NCBI GenBank assembly: GCA_041910015.1
Contig: JAYRRR010000004.1
Location: 1-47,153, forward strand
Length of the DNA: 47,153 nt
Source: RPQJ01 sp041910015
Lineage (GTDB): Bacteria; Pseudomonadota; Gammaproteobacteria; Steroidobacterales; Steroidobacteraceae
Direction: 5' to 3'
Of this stretch, positions 1 to 8,175 are shown in pieces. Every line of letters starts with the position of its first letter. Position 1 is the first letter of the stretch. Position numbers and translations under genes: made by a program. The notes below the pieces were generated by a model, which worked only from the letters and a program-made list of their open reading frames with translations, did no database searches and was not told where the DNA came from.

Positions 1-1203
1 GTCCAGGTCGCCAAAGTTGTGCGTGTCCTGTTCCCGCCAGCCGGTGATGGACTTGAACTCCACGTTTCCGAGTACGCCGAGATCGTCGACCCGCCACGCG
101 CCGGTCAGGCTGTGGCTGCTCGCATCGCTCGACGTACCGCTCCTGACGTCGGCCGTGCCATTCTTCGGCCGGTCGGTGGTTCCGGGGAGATCCGCGTAGA
201 CGTCGCTCAGCGCCCTGGCCGAATCCAGCCAGCGCACGAACGTCGGATCGGACGCCGCGGCGGCCAGGGGCCCCGCGCCGAGGAGCGCGAAATCGCCCGC
301 CTGAATCATCCCGCTCAGGGCATCCTGGCGGCTCAGGCTCTCGCCCGTGATCGGATTGAGCGAGAGTGCATTGAGGCCGACCAGCTGATTGGGGGTCGCG
401 ACCTCGTCCATCTCGCTCTTGTCGTACGCATAGTCGACGGTCACCGTGTCGCTCGGCTCCCAGCGCAGGGCCACGCGGTAGGCCTGGCGGTCGAGATCGT
501 CGTAGTCCTGCCCACCGTTCGCGTCGCTGCCATACAGGCCGTCACGCTCGCGCGTCTGTGCACTGAGGGTGGCCTTGAGTGTTCCTGCGCCCTGTCCCTC
601 GGTCCCGAGCGTGGGGGTGTCCAGCATGGCGCGCACACCCCACAGGTCGTCGCTGCCCAGCGTGCTGCTCAAGCTGCCGCTGAACTCGCCGCTCGGCTTG
701 CGCGTGATGAAGTTGATGGCGCCGCCCGTGGAGTTGCGTCCATAGAGCGTTCCCTGCGGTCCGCGCAGGACCTCGACGCGCTCGAGGTCGGCCACGTCCA
801 GTGAATTGCCGACCTGCTTGCCGATGATCACGCCGTCGACGTAGATGGCCACGGACGGATCATTGGAGAGGTTCGACGGAGACGAGCCCGGCACGCCGCG
901 CATCGTGATCGCAAGGTCTCCCCTCGAGCCGGGCGAGATGAATCCGGACATGTTCGGCATGCTGCTCAGGAGATCTGCAGCGCCGTGTACGCCGCGGCGA
1001 TCGATGTCGCTGGCATTCAGCGCCGAGATGGAGATCGGCACCGACTGCAGGTCTTCCTCGCGCTTCTGCGCAGTGACGACGATTTCCTCCAGCCCGAGAC
1101 TGGTGACGTCTTCCTGGGCACTGGCCCTGCCCGCCTGCAGGAAACCGCCTGCCGCAACGGCGGCGATCGTCAGCACCAGACCGTTCGAGCCCTGGTTAGT
1201 CAT
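1..1203 (-). CDS. TonB-dependent receptor, N-terminal part (runs off the window)
   Basis: Read on the minus strand from an ATG at 1201-1203, the frame stays open for 401 codons to the window edge, so the C-terminal barrel is missing. It begins with a signal peptide (cleavage near A-S-A-Q-E). A TonB-box-like LEEIVVTAQKREE follows at about residues 38-50, then a plug domain with S-V-P-I-S-I, I-T-M-R-G-V and RVEVLRGPQGTLYGRNSTGG. This is the classic layout of outer-membrane TonB-dependent receptors of the IroN/FecA-like superfamily common in Steroidobacter and sphingomonad-type degraders, which import organic substrates or chelated metals using the ExbBD-TonB motor. The substrate cannot be told. 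A GMC oxidoreductase lies 236 bp upstream on the same strand, suggesting import and oxidation of one organic substrate (inference). Confidence 0.93.
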   Translation of the reverse strand, partial: MTNQGSNGLVLTIAAVAAGGFLQAGRASAQEDVTSLGLEEIVVTAQKREEDLQSVPISISALNASDIDRRGVHGAADLLSSMPNMSGFISPGSRGDLAITMRGVPGSSPSNLSNDPSVAIYVDGVIIGKQVGNSLDVADLERVEVLRGPQGTLYGRNSTGGAINFITRKPSGEFSGSLSSTLGSDDLWGVRAMLDTPTLGTEGQGAGTLKATLSAQTRERDGLYGSDANGGQDYDDLDRQAYRVALRWEPSDTVTVDYAYDKSEMDEVATPNQLVGLNALSLNPITGESLSRQDALSGMIQAGDFALLGAGPLAAAASDPTFVRWLDSARALSDVYADLPGTTDRPKNGTADVRSGTSSDASSHSLTGAWRVDDLGVLGNVEFKSITGWREQDTHNFGDLD

Positions 1204-1439
1204 CGTTGGCACCTCCACCGTTGTCGACCGACTCGAGCGCATCCACGCACCTTCGATGCAGGAACCCGCGTGAACTCCCCCGCGCGCGCGCTGCCCTTCG
1301 AGGCGCATTGCGCCGGCACAATGGAGGGCGATTATTCGGAAGACGGAAATGGCGGAGCCAGTACCATATGGCACCGTCGACGCGACGAGTGGCCGCGCCA
1401 CCGACCTGCCAGCCGGCGCCGCGCCGCGTCGGGGACGAG

Positions 1440-3056
1440 TCAGCCTGCCTGCCGCTGTTCGGCGAGGATCAGGTCCGCCAGCTTCTCGGCGATCATGATC
1501 ACGGTCGCATTGGGATCGCCGGTCGTGATCCTGGGCATGACAGAAGCGTCGGCGATGCGCAGGCCGCCGAGCCCGCGCACCCGAAGCCCGTCATCGACCA
1601 CGGCGAGTGCGTCGTTACCCATCCGGCAGGTGCCGACCGCCTCGTAGTTGACGCCGACTGTGCGGCGGAAATACGCCTCGAGGGCCTCGTCGCTCTGCAC
1701 TTCCGGGCCGGGCGCGATCTCACGCCCGCGAAACCGGTCGTAGGCTTTCTGGCGGAAGATCCCGCGGGCAATCCTGATCCCGCGTCGCAGCGCCTCCCGG
1801 TCGCGCTCGTGCGCCAGGTAGTTGGTGTCGATGATCGGCGGCGCCAGCGGGTCGGGCGAGCGCAACCTGAGCGCGCCCCGGCTCTCGGGCCGGGTGAGGA
1901 TCACGAGATTGGTCACGCCGTGCTCGCGTACGAACCCGGCATCGGCGCTGGTCAGGATGGGAATGAAATAGTACTTGAGGTCCAGTTCGGAATGACCCGG
2001 GGCGCCTGAGCGCAGGTATGCGACGGCGTCGGTACCGTTGCTGCCGATCAGGCCCTTTCTGGCAGTGAGATACGCGAGGACGGCGCCGAGCATCAGCAGC
2101 GGATTCCTGGCGTATCGGTAATCCGTGACGGGTTCCGGGCAGGAAAACTGGATCTGCGTGCCGACGTGGTCGTGCAGGTTCCTGCCAACCCCCTTGAGAT
2201 CGAGGACCGGCTCGACACCGACAGAACGGATGTGCTCCGCATCCCCGATGCCGGACAGCATGAGCAACTGCGCAGACTGGTACGTCCCGCAGCTGACGAC
2301 GATCTCACGGCGTGCACGGACGCGCCGGGTCTCCTCGCCCTGGCGATATTCCACTGCGACCGCGCGAGACCCCTCGAACAGCAGCCGCGTGGCGCGGGCG
2401 TGGGTTTCGATCGCGAGGCTGGCACGACGCCGGGCCGGTTTCAGGTAGGCGACGGCCGTGCTGATCCTGCGACCGTTGCGAATCGTCCGCTCCGAGGGGC
2501 CGAAGCCCTCGGAGCGCACGCCGTTGTGGTCGTCGTTGTACGGAAATCCGGCCTCCTGCGCGGCCCGCAGCCAGGCCTGGATGGCGGGGTTCCCGATCTT
2601 CGCGCGCGTGACGCACAACGGTCCGGAGCCGCCGTGGTAGAGATCCTCGCCATGCTCATTGCCTTCCGCTTTCCTGAAATACGGCAGCACCTCCCGATAC
2701 GACCAGCCCGCATTGCCGGCCGCCGCCCAGCCATCGAAGATTTCCGGCGCGCCACGGCTGTAGCACATGCCGTTGATGGAACTGCTGCCTCCCAGCACCT
2801 TGCCGCGCGCATCGGGCAGGACACGGTTGTCGAGATGCACCTGTGGCGCCGTCTGGTAATTCCAGCTGTACAGGCCCTTCTGCAGCATGGGCAGGAAGCC
2901 GGCAGGAATGTGTATCAGTGGACTCGAGTCCTTGCCGCCGGCCTCCAGCAACAGCACACGATTGCGCGGATCGGCGGACAATCGGTTCGCGAGGACGCAA
3001 CCGGCGGAGCCGGCGCCGACGACGACGTAATCGAAAACGGGATCGCCTGTGCGCAT
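1440..3056 (-). CDS. GMC-family FAD oxidoreductase with Glu at the catalytic His position
   Basis: This 538-residue protein has the GMC (choline/alcohol dehydrogenase) architecture. An N-terminal FAD dinucleotide motif V-V-G-A-G-S-A-G-C lies at about 12-20, the GMC signature GKVLGGSSSINGM at about 85-97, and the C-terminal FAD-binding block GLRIADASVMP with GDPNATVIMIAEK. Such enzymes oxidise alcohols or aldehydes with flavin. In the C-terminal motif, usually Y-H-P-V-G-T-C-R-M-G, this protein reads N-Y-E-A-V-G-T-C-R-M-G. Glu472 therefore replaces the usual catalytic His, while Asn516 exactly 44 residues later is kept, the same spacing as His466/Asn510 of choline oxidase. Activity may be altered or lost, or the residue may reflect an unusual subfamily. 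A GAAGG lies upstream of the ATG. Confidence 0.92.
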   Translation of the reverse strand: MRTGDPVFDYVVVGAGSAGCVLANRLSADPRNRVLLLEAGGKDSSPLIHIPAGFLPMLQKGLYSWNYQTAPQVHLDNRVLPDARGKVLGGSSSINGMCYSRGAPEIFDGWAAAGNAGWSYREVLPYFRKAEGNEHGEDLYHGGSGPLCVTRAKIGNPAIQAWLRAAQEAGFPYNDDHNGVRSEGFGPSERTIRNGRRISTAVAYLKPARRRASLAIETHARATRLLFEGSRAVAVEYRQGEETRRVRARREIVVSCGTYQSAQLLMLSGIGDAEHIRSVGVEPVLDLKGVGRNLHDHVGTQIQFSCPEPVTDYRYARNPLLMLGAVLAYLTARKGLIGSNGTDAVAYLRSGAPGHSELDLKYYFIPILTSADAGFVREHGVTNLVILTRPESRGALRLRSPDPLAPPIIDTNYLAHERDREALRRGIRIARGIFRQKAYDRFRGREIAPGPEVQSDEALEAYFRRTVGVNYEAVGTCRMGNDALAVVDDGLRVRGLGGLRIADASVMPRITTGDPNATVIMIAEKLADLILAEQRQAG

Positions 3057-3172
3057 CGTGACCGGCCTTCGTTGCTCAGCACGCGTCGACCAACAACGCC
3101 CGTGGAGGAGTCAAATGTTGGCGCAGCATTCGATGCGTTAGACGACGGAGCGACGCGCTGGTTACGGAAGCA

Positions 3173-3547
3173 ATGGCTGAGCACGTCTCGCAGGTATCGA
3201 TCCCGTTGCCGGGCCCCTGGAAGGAAGATCTCCGTCGCATCGCCTTCGGAATGCGCGATTTCCTCAACGACCCGGTCGAGCGGGCGATGAACCGCATGCT
3301 GGTAATCACCGACAACGAAGTCTTCCATGAACAGATGAGTCGCCACTGGAACCCCTTGCTCGACAAGTTCTGCGGGGCCATCCGCGCGGAACAGGACCGC
3401 GGGAAACTCCGCGGGAAGGTCGATGCCGAGGCCACGATCTGGTTGCTGATGTCTGCGGCGGTGGCCCGGAGCGTCCTTGCGCTGACACCGCCCGACGACG
3501 CCTGCAACGAGCGCATCATCGCGCAGATGATGCGCAGCTGCGCCTGA
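3173..3547 (+). pseudogene. TetR-type regulator remnant, DNA-binding domain missing
   Basis: The 124-residue frame reads as the ligand-binding half of a TetR repressor: an E-D-L-R-R-I helix, M-R-D-F-L-N-D-P, then helices with F-H-E-Q-M-S-R-H-W and A-T-I-W-L-L-M-S-A-A-V-A-R. TetR proteins are about 200 residues, with a helix-turn-helix in the first 50-60. Here the frame is open only back to a TGA at 3059-3061, and the residues encoded between show no helix-turn-helix. The 5' part therefore seems deleted, with the break next to the divergent GMC gene that it probably once controlled. It could also be a small helical protein, but the resemblance to a TetR C-terminal domain is good. Confidence 0.6.
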
Positions 3548-3640
3548 GCCCACACGGAAGTGACCGGCACGGCGGGTTGTCTGTCAACATCACTCGATCG
3601 TCTTCAATGTGTCCCGGTCGAACACCAGCCCCATCCACCA

Positions 3641-3664
3641 ATGCATCCATGCACCCATGCATCA
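3641..3664. repeat. three tandem near-copies of ATGCATCC
   Basis: Three 8-bp units stand head to tail: ATGCATCC, ATGCACCC, ATGCATCA. They lie between the TetR remnant and the end of the epimerase gene. No function is apparent; it may be slippage-generated sequence. Confidence 0.5.
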
Positions 3665-3670
3665 TGCCTC

Positions 3671-4639
3671 TCAGCGGCAGGCTTGCACGGTCTGGCGAAA
3701 CGCGTCATCGAGGTCGTCCAGCTCGTAGCCCAGCGCCCGGCAGGCGATGTCAGGGTCGATGAATGCCTCTGCGGTCTGCAGGCTGGCGAAATGACTCAGG
3801 TCGAGCCCCCCTTCCTTGTTCTGCAGGTGGTGAAAGAGTTTGACGCCCGACAGCAGCCCCGAGACCGCCCCCGTCGGTAGCGTCACCACCCGCACCTGCC
3901 GCTGGTCGGCCCGCGCGAGGCGCATGAGCATCTCACGCCAGGTCAGGTTCTCCTGGCCGATGGGATAGCACTGTCCGGCCTTGCCGCGTTCGAGCGCGGC
4001 GGCCGCGGCGCGCCCGACGACTGTCGCGGACACGCAGGCCGTGCCGCCCTCGCTGTACAGCAGCGTGGAAGTCGCACGGAGGTACTTGACCAGCGAGATC
4101 CAGAGCGGCGTCCACCCGGGAACGGGCATGGCTCCGAAAACGTACGGGATTTCCAGCACCATCCCGGCGAGGCCGCGAACGGACGTCGCGACCTGCTCCT
4201 GCTCCATGCGGGACCGGATGTAGGGATGCCGTTCGGCGAGCTTCAGATCAGGCCATTGGCGATTGAAATACGCGAGATAGGATCCCAGGATCACGGCCCG
4301 TTCGATGCCCGCCTTTGCGGCCAGGGGCAGCAACCGCTCGAGGACCGCAACGTTGGCCTGGCGGAACTTTTCATACGCCGGCTTCGCAAGGACCTGGCGG
4401 TCGTCGAGTCCGGCCGCGAACACGAGGCCCCGATGTCCGCGCAGCATCCGACGGAGGTCAGCGTCCGTGGCCTCGGCGAGGTTGGCCAGAACCACTTTGA
4501 CGGAGGCGGGAAACAGGCCGGCTGGCGGCCCGGGCGGCAGCCCGAGGGCGGTCACGCGCCAGCCTCCCGCCAGGAGTTCCTGGACGGCGTAGTAGCCGAG
4601 AAACCCTGTCGCACCGACCACGAGCGCACGCTTCGTCAT
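3671..4639 (-). CDS. NAD(P)-dependent epimerase/dehydratase (extended SDR)
   Basis: A protein of 322 residues from the ATG at 4639, preceded by GGGAG. Starting further upstream would only add a poorly conserved tail. The Rossmann motif V-G-A-T-G-F-L-G lies at residues 8-15. Then come the extended-SDR features: L-V-F-A-A-G-L-D-D, a central helix carrying V-I-L-G-S-Y-L-A-Y-F-N, and a YxxxK-like segment that is poorly matched (H-P-Y-I-R-S-R-M-E-Q). It belongs to the NAD-dependent epimerase/dehydratase (NmrA/atypical extended SDR) group. The substrate cannot be inferred. The canonical Tyr-Lys pair is not obvious, so it may be a regulator-like or atypical SDR. Confidence 0.85.
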   Translation of the reverse strand: MTKRALVVGATGFLGYYAVQELLAGGWRVTALGLPPGPPAGLFPASVKVVLANLAEATDADLRRMLRGHRGLVFAAGLDDRQVLAKPAYEKFRQANVAVLERLLPLAAKAGIERAVILGSYLAYFNRQWPDLKLAERHPYIRSRMEQEQVATSVRGLAGMVLEIPYVFGAMPVPGWTPLWISLVKYLRATSTLLYSEGGTACVSATVVGRAAAAALERGKAGQCYPIGQENLTWREMLMRLARADQRQVRVVTLPTGAVSGLLSGVKLFHHLQNKEGGLDLSHFASLQTAEAFIDPDIACRALGYELDDLDDAFRQTVQACR

Positions 4640-4762
4640 GAGGACTCCCGTTGCAGCCTGAGTCGTCGCCCACCTGCCCACGCGCTCGCGTGCGCGAGCG
4701 TCTCACCGTTCGAAACCCCCGCGGCCCGGCCGCCTCCACACTGCGGCCCATACGCTGAGGCG

Positions 4763-5194
4763 TCAGCCTTTCAGCGGTGCGACCTTGCAGGTGGCGGAGG
4801 CGCGGGCGATCGGGTTGCCGTGCGCGTCCACGAGTTGCGCCTCCGCGAACGCGATCGACCGTGTGGCGTGTACCACACTGCCCTCGCTGTAGTGCAGGCC
4901 CGGGTTGCAGACGCGGAAGAACGACACTTTCAGCTCCAGCGTCGGCGCCATCATGCCGACACCGACGCGCGCGGTGATCGCATGCGCCATTGCGGCGTCA
5001 AGCATCGAGGTCACGAAGCCGCCCTGCACGATCGTTCCCGAATGGCAGCACGCCTCGGTGGGGTGCCAGCGCAGCCGCGCCCAGCCGCGGTGACGGTCGA
5101 TCGCCTCGACGTGACCGTCGAGGATGCGCATGAACGCGCCGGCGCGATCGCGCATGTAGTCGATCAACTGCTCCGTATCGAGCGCTTCGCTCAC
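4763..5194 (-). CDS. hotdog-fold acyl-CoA thioesterase (PaaI-like)
   Basis: A protein of 143 residues if translated from the GTG at 5194, chosen because an AAGGGGG lies 7-8 nt upstream and because PaaI-type proteins are about 140 residues; an ATG further upstream gives 189. The hotdog signature is clear: H-S-G-T-I-V-Q-G-G-F-V-T-S-M-L-D-A-A-M-A-H-A, where the H/G-G-F-V and D residues form the thioesterase active site, followed by L-K-V-S-F-F-R and a final A-S-A-T-C-K-V strand. The likely role is hydrolysis of small or aromatic acyl-CoAs in the cytoplasm. It is separated by 123 bp from the epimerase and divergent from selA. Confidence 0.88.
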   Translation of the reverse strand: MSEALDTEQLIDYMRDRAGAFMRILDGHVEAIDRHRGWARLRWHPTEACCHSGTIVQGGFVTSMLDAAMAHAITARVGVGMMAPTLELKVSFFRVCNPGLHYSEGSVVHATRSIAFAEAQLVDAHGNPIARASATCKVAPLKG

Positions 5195-5516
5195 TGCGCC
5201 GCCCCCTTCATTCGCGTCCCCTAGTGCAGCCGCGAGTATAGAGGCTTCCCCGGTCGGCATGAACGTCGACCTGGGCCCGTCTGGACCGACCGGCATTTCG
5301 CCGCAGGCCGGCATCGATGGCGACCGGCCCAATCGTCAGGCCAAAGGCCGCACCGCGGCTGCCTGCGCAGCGGCACGCCGGAAGCGGCGCGTGGCGGCTG
5401 CTCCGTCGCCGGACCTCCGGTAGACTGCGCGCGTTTCGTGTGATCGCCCTGCGCAGGCTCTGTCGCGCGCCGCGACAGGTTGCCAGCCGGTCGGCGCGCA
5501 TCGGCTGCTTCGTTGC
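5195..5516. other. 322-bp divergent intergenic region upstream of selA
   Basis: No gene is convincing here. The region carries start signals for the thioesterase on one side and for selA on the other. A TAGACT at about 5421-5426 is a possible -10 for selA, without a clear -35. The notable element is the hairpin at 5460-5478, listed separately. Confidence 0.5.
5460..5478 (+). promoter_or_regulatory. perfect 8-bp hairpin in the selA leader
   Basis: CTGTCGCG-CGC-CGCGACAG forms an uninterrupted 8-bp stem with a 3-nt loop, ending 38 nt before the selA ATG. There is no T-run, so it is not an intrinsic terminator. In E. coli the selAB leader carries a SECIS-like element bound by SelB that represses the operon. 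This hairpin sits where such an element could be, but its loop lacks the G-U of SECIS loops, so the analogy is inference. Confidence 0.35.
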
Positions 5517-6953
5517 ATGGGGTCCTGGTACGTGGCTCAGACAACTGCCCTGCGCGCCGCGGGGCCGGGCGACCTTCCCTCCGTGGACCGCCTGCTGACG
5601 CAACCTGGCTTCGCGGCGTTGATACGAGGCGCGGGGCGTCCAGCGGTGGTTACCGCAGTGCGTGCCGAGCTCGCGGCGCTGCGCGTCCGTGCGCTTGGGG
5701 GCTCGCTGCCCGCGGCGGCGCTCGAGCCCGAGGCGCTGCTTGCGGCGATTACGCGCCGCGTCTCGGACGCGAACCGTTCGCAGGTCCGGGCCGTCATCAA
5801 CCTGAGCGGGATCGTGCTGCACAGCAATCTCGGACGCGCGCTGCTGCCCGACGGCGCGATCGCGGCAGTGCTCACCGCCATGCGCGCGCCCGTCAACCTC
5901 GAGTTTGACCTCGGCAGCGGGAAGCGCGGTGATCGGGATGCGGCGGTCGCCGGGCTGCTCGCCGGGCTCACGGGGGCCGAAGCCGCCACCACGGTCAACA
6001 ACAACGCGGCCGCCATCGTGCTGATGCTCGCGGCGTTCGCGGCCCGGCGCGAGACCGTGGTGTCGCGTGGCGAACTGATCGAGATCGGCGGCTCCTTCCG
6101 CCTGCCGGACATGATGCGGGTGGCCGGGACGAAGCTGATCGAGGTCGGCACGACCAACCGTACGCACCTCGCCGACTACGAGCGCGCGCTCGGCCCGCGG
6201 GCCGCGCTCATCCTCAAGGTGCACCCGAGCAACTACGTCATGCGCGGCTTCACGGCCGCGGTCGCGACACGTGAGCTGGCCCGGGTCGCCCGTGCGCACG
6301 ACCTGCCGCTCGCAGTCGACCTCGGCAGCGGCGCGCTCGTTGACCTGCAACAGTATGGTCTACCGCCAGAACCGGTGGTGGGCGACGTCGTGCGCGACGG
6401 CGCGGACCTGGTGAGCTTCAGCGGCGACAAGCTGCTGGGAGGGCCGCAGGCCGGTCTGGTGGTCGGGCGACGTGACCTCATCGATCGCCTGAACCGCCAT
6501 CCGCTCAAGCGCGCGTTCAGGCTCGGCAAGCTGACGCTGGCGGCGCTCGAAGCGGTGCTGAAGCTGTATGCGAAGCCCGAGCAGCTCGCCGAGCAGATCC
6601 CGACGCTGCAACTGCTGATCCGCCCGGTCGGCTCGATCCGCGCGCAGGCCGAGCGACTGGCCGAACCCATGGCCGCCGCGCTCGGAACGGCCTACGTCGT
6701 GACCATCGAACCGCTGGCCAGCAAGGTGGGCAGCGGGGCCCAGCCGGACGCCGACCTGCCAAGCCACGGCCTGGTCGTGCGGCGCGCCGTGCGGCGCGGC
6801 CCGAGCCTCGCCCGCCTCGCGCGCGCGTTGCGAGCCCTGCCGACTCCCGTGATCGGTCGGCTCACCGATGCAGCGCTTTGCCTGGATCTCAGGTGTCTCG
6901 ATGCGGAAGGCGAGTGCACACTGCTGGCGGAGCTGGGCCAGCTCGAACCCTGA
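5517..6953 (+). CDS. selA: L-seryl-tRNA(Sec) selenium transferase SelA
   Basis: This 478-residue PLP enzyme converts Ser-tRNA(Sec) to Sec-tRNA(Sec) using selenophosphate. It shows the family hallmarks in order: V-I-N-L-S-G-I-V-L-H-S-N-L-G-R at about 93-107, the V-N-N-N-A-A-A segment at about 160-166, the block V-S-R-G-E-L-I-E-I-G-G-S-F-R-L-P-D, and S-F-S-G-D-K-L-L-G-G-P-Q-A-G, where Lys305 is the PLP-binding lysine (Lys295 in E. coli). Length matches bacterial SelA (about 460). Start choice: ATG 5517; a GTG at 5532 is possible, as the ribosome site is weak for both. It is followed after 45 bp by selC and then selD on the same strand. Confidence 0.98.
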   Translation: MGSWYVAQTTALRAAGPGDLPSVDRLLTQPGFAALIRGAGRPAVVTAVRAELAALRVRALGGSLPAAALEPEALLAAITRRVSDANRSQVRAVINLSGIVLHSNLGRALLPDGAIAAVLTAMRAPVNLEFDLGSGKRGDRDAAVAGLLAGLTGAEAATTVNNNAAAIVLMLAAFAARRETVVSRGELIEIGGSFRLPDMMRVAGTKLIEVGTTNRTHLADYERALGPRAALILKVHPSNYVMRGFTAAVATRELARVARAHDLPLAVDLGSGALVDLQQYGLPPEPVVGDVVRDGADLVSFSGDKLLGGPQAGLVVGRRDLIDRLNRHPLKRAFRLGKLTLAALEAVLKLYAKPEQLAEQIPTLQLLIRPVGSIRAQAERLAEPMAAALGTAYVVTIEPLASKVGSGAQPDADLPSHGLVVRRAVRRGPSLARLARALRALPTPVIGRLTDAALCLDLRCLDAEGECTLLAELGQLEP

Positions 6954-6998
6954 GCGCCTGCGCAGCGAGCGACGCGATGGTCTAGGATCGGCTGGAGG

Positions 6999-7094
6999 GG
7001 AAGGCATGCGTATCCGGCGATGCGGCTGGGCTTCAAACCCAGTAGGGGGCGTCAGCCGCTTCCTGGTAGGTTCGACTCCTACTGCCTTCCGCCA
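6999..7094 (+). tRNA. selC: tRNA-Sec (anticodon TCA)
   Basis: A 96-nt tRNA with a long acceptor (GGAAGGCA paired with TGCCTTCC, 8 bp), discriminator G and an encoded CCA end. The anticodon stem CTGGG/CCCAG closes the loop CTTCAAA with anticodon TCA at 7033-7035, reading UGA. A long variable arm (GGGGGCGTCAGCCGCTTCC) and a T arm with GGTTCGACTCC follow. Overall it closely resembles E. coli selC, including the extended D stem. It lies between selA and selD, probably co-transcribed with them, and serves the in-frame UGA of the selenoprotein encoded 2.3 kb away. Confidence 0.97.
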
Positions 7095-7112
7095 CCCTGC
7101 AGAGGATCGGCG

Positions 7113-8165
7113 ATGACCGCTGTGGGTACCGTTCCGAGATTGACATCACTTTCCCGAGGGGGCGGTTGTGGCTGCAAGATCGAGCCTGGCCTGCTTGCGG
7201 ACCTGTTGCGGGAAAGCGCCGTGGCCGAGCCGGTCGCAGCGCTGCTGGTTGGCCGCGAGACCGGGGATGATGCCGCCGTCTACCGCCTGAGCGATGAGGT
7301 CGCCGTCGTCGCCACGATCGACTTCTTCATGCCGATCGTCGACGTCCCGTTCGATTTCGGCCGCATTGCGGCCGCGAACGCGCTCTCGGACGTCTACGCC
7401 ATGGGCGGCACGCCGCTGCTGGCGCTGGCAATCGTCGGCATGCCAGTCAAGGTGCTGCCGGTGCCGGTGATTCGCGAGGTGCTCAGGGGCGGCGAGTCCG
7501 TCTGTGCCGCGGCCGGCATTCCGGTGGCTGGCGGTCACAGCATCGACTCCGCAGAACCGATCTACGGGCTGGTGGCGATCGGGCAGGTCGCACCGGCCGG
7601 CATCCGTCGCAATTCCGATGCCCGGCCCGGCGATGCGCTGCTGCTCGGCAAGCCACTCGGCATCGGCATCCTGTCGGCGGCACTCAGGCGCGATCGGCTC
7701 GATGCAGCCGGCTATCAGCAGCTGATCGAAACGACGACACTCCTCAACCGGGCAGGGACGGCGATCGCCCGCCTGCCCGGCGTGCATGCGATGACGGACG
7801 TGACGGGCTTCGGCCTGCTCGGTCACCTGCTGGGCGTCTGTCGCAGCTCGCGCGTGCGCGCGTGCGTCGCGCGGGACCGGCTGCCGCTGCTGCCCGGCGT
7901 GCTGGACCTGGCGACCGAGGGAATCGTGACGGGTGCATCGGGACGCAACTGGACGTCCTGCAGTGAGTACGTCGAGTTCGACGACGGCATCGATCCGGCG
8001 TGGCGCGCGCTGCTCACGGACCCGCAGACCTCCGGCGGTCTGCTGGTGAGCTGTGCGCCTTCCTCGACGACGGCGGTGCTCGCGGAATTCGCGCGCCACG
8101 GCTGCGTGGAAGCGGCCGTCATCGGCCACCTGCTGCCGGGCGAGCCCGGCATCCGCGTGGCTTGA
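7113..8165 (+). CDS. selD: selenide, water dikinase SelD (Cys form)
   Basis: A 350-residue selenophosphate synthetase that makes monoselenophosphate from selenide and ATP for SelA. The start is the ATG at 7113; the longer open frame upstream runs through the tRNA gene and is not coding. The N-terminal active loop reads G-G-G-C-G-C-K with Cys19, Cys21 and Lys22, matching Cys17/Cys19/Lys20 of E. coli, so this SelD uses Cys rather than Sec. Then follow T-G-D-D-A-A-V-Y, A-T-I-D-F-F-M-P-I-V-D, N-A-L-S-D-V-Y-A-M-G-G, G-G-H-S-I, T-D-V-T-G-F-G-L-L-G-H and D-P-Q-T-S-G-G-L-L, all canonical PurM-superfamily motifs. Its stop is 10 bp from the stop of the converging thiolase-fold gene. Confidence 0.98.
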   Translation: MTAVGTVPRLTSLSRGGGCGCKIEPGLLADLLRESAVAEPVAALLVGRETGDDAAVYRLSDEVAVVATIDFFMPIVDVPFDFGRIAAANALSDVYAMGGTPLLALAIVGMPVKVLPVPVIREVLRGGESVCAAAGIPVAGGHSIDSAEPIYGLVAIGQVAPAGIRRNSDARPGDALLLGKPLGIGILSAALRRDRLDAAGYQQLIETTTLLNRAGTAIARLPGVHAMTDVTGFGLLGHLLGVCRSSRVRACVARDRLPLLPGVLDLATEGIVTGASGRNWTSCSEYVEFDDGIDPAWRALLTDPQTSGGLLVSCAPSSTTAVLAEFARHGCVEAAVIGHLLPGEPGIRVA

Positions 8166-8175
8166 ATCGACCGCT

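Noticed and set aside
19..804. Long plus-strand frame over the window start
   Set aside because: The minus strand holds a clear TonB-dependent receptor across 1-1203; the plus frame is its shadow.
7020..7112. Upstream extension of the SelD frame
   Set aside because: It runs through tRNA-Sec; the ATG at 7113 gives the normal SelD N-terminus.
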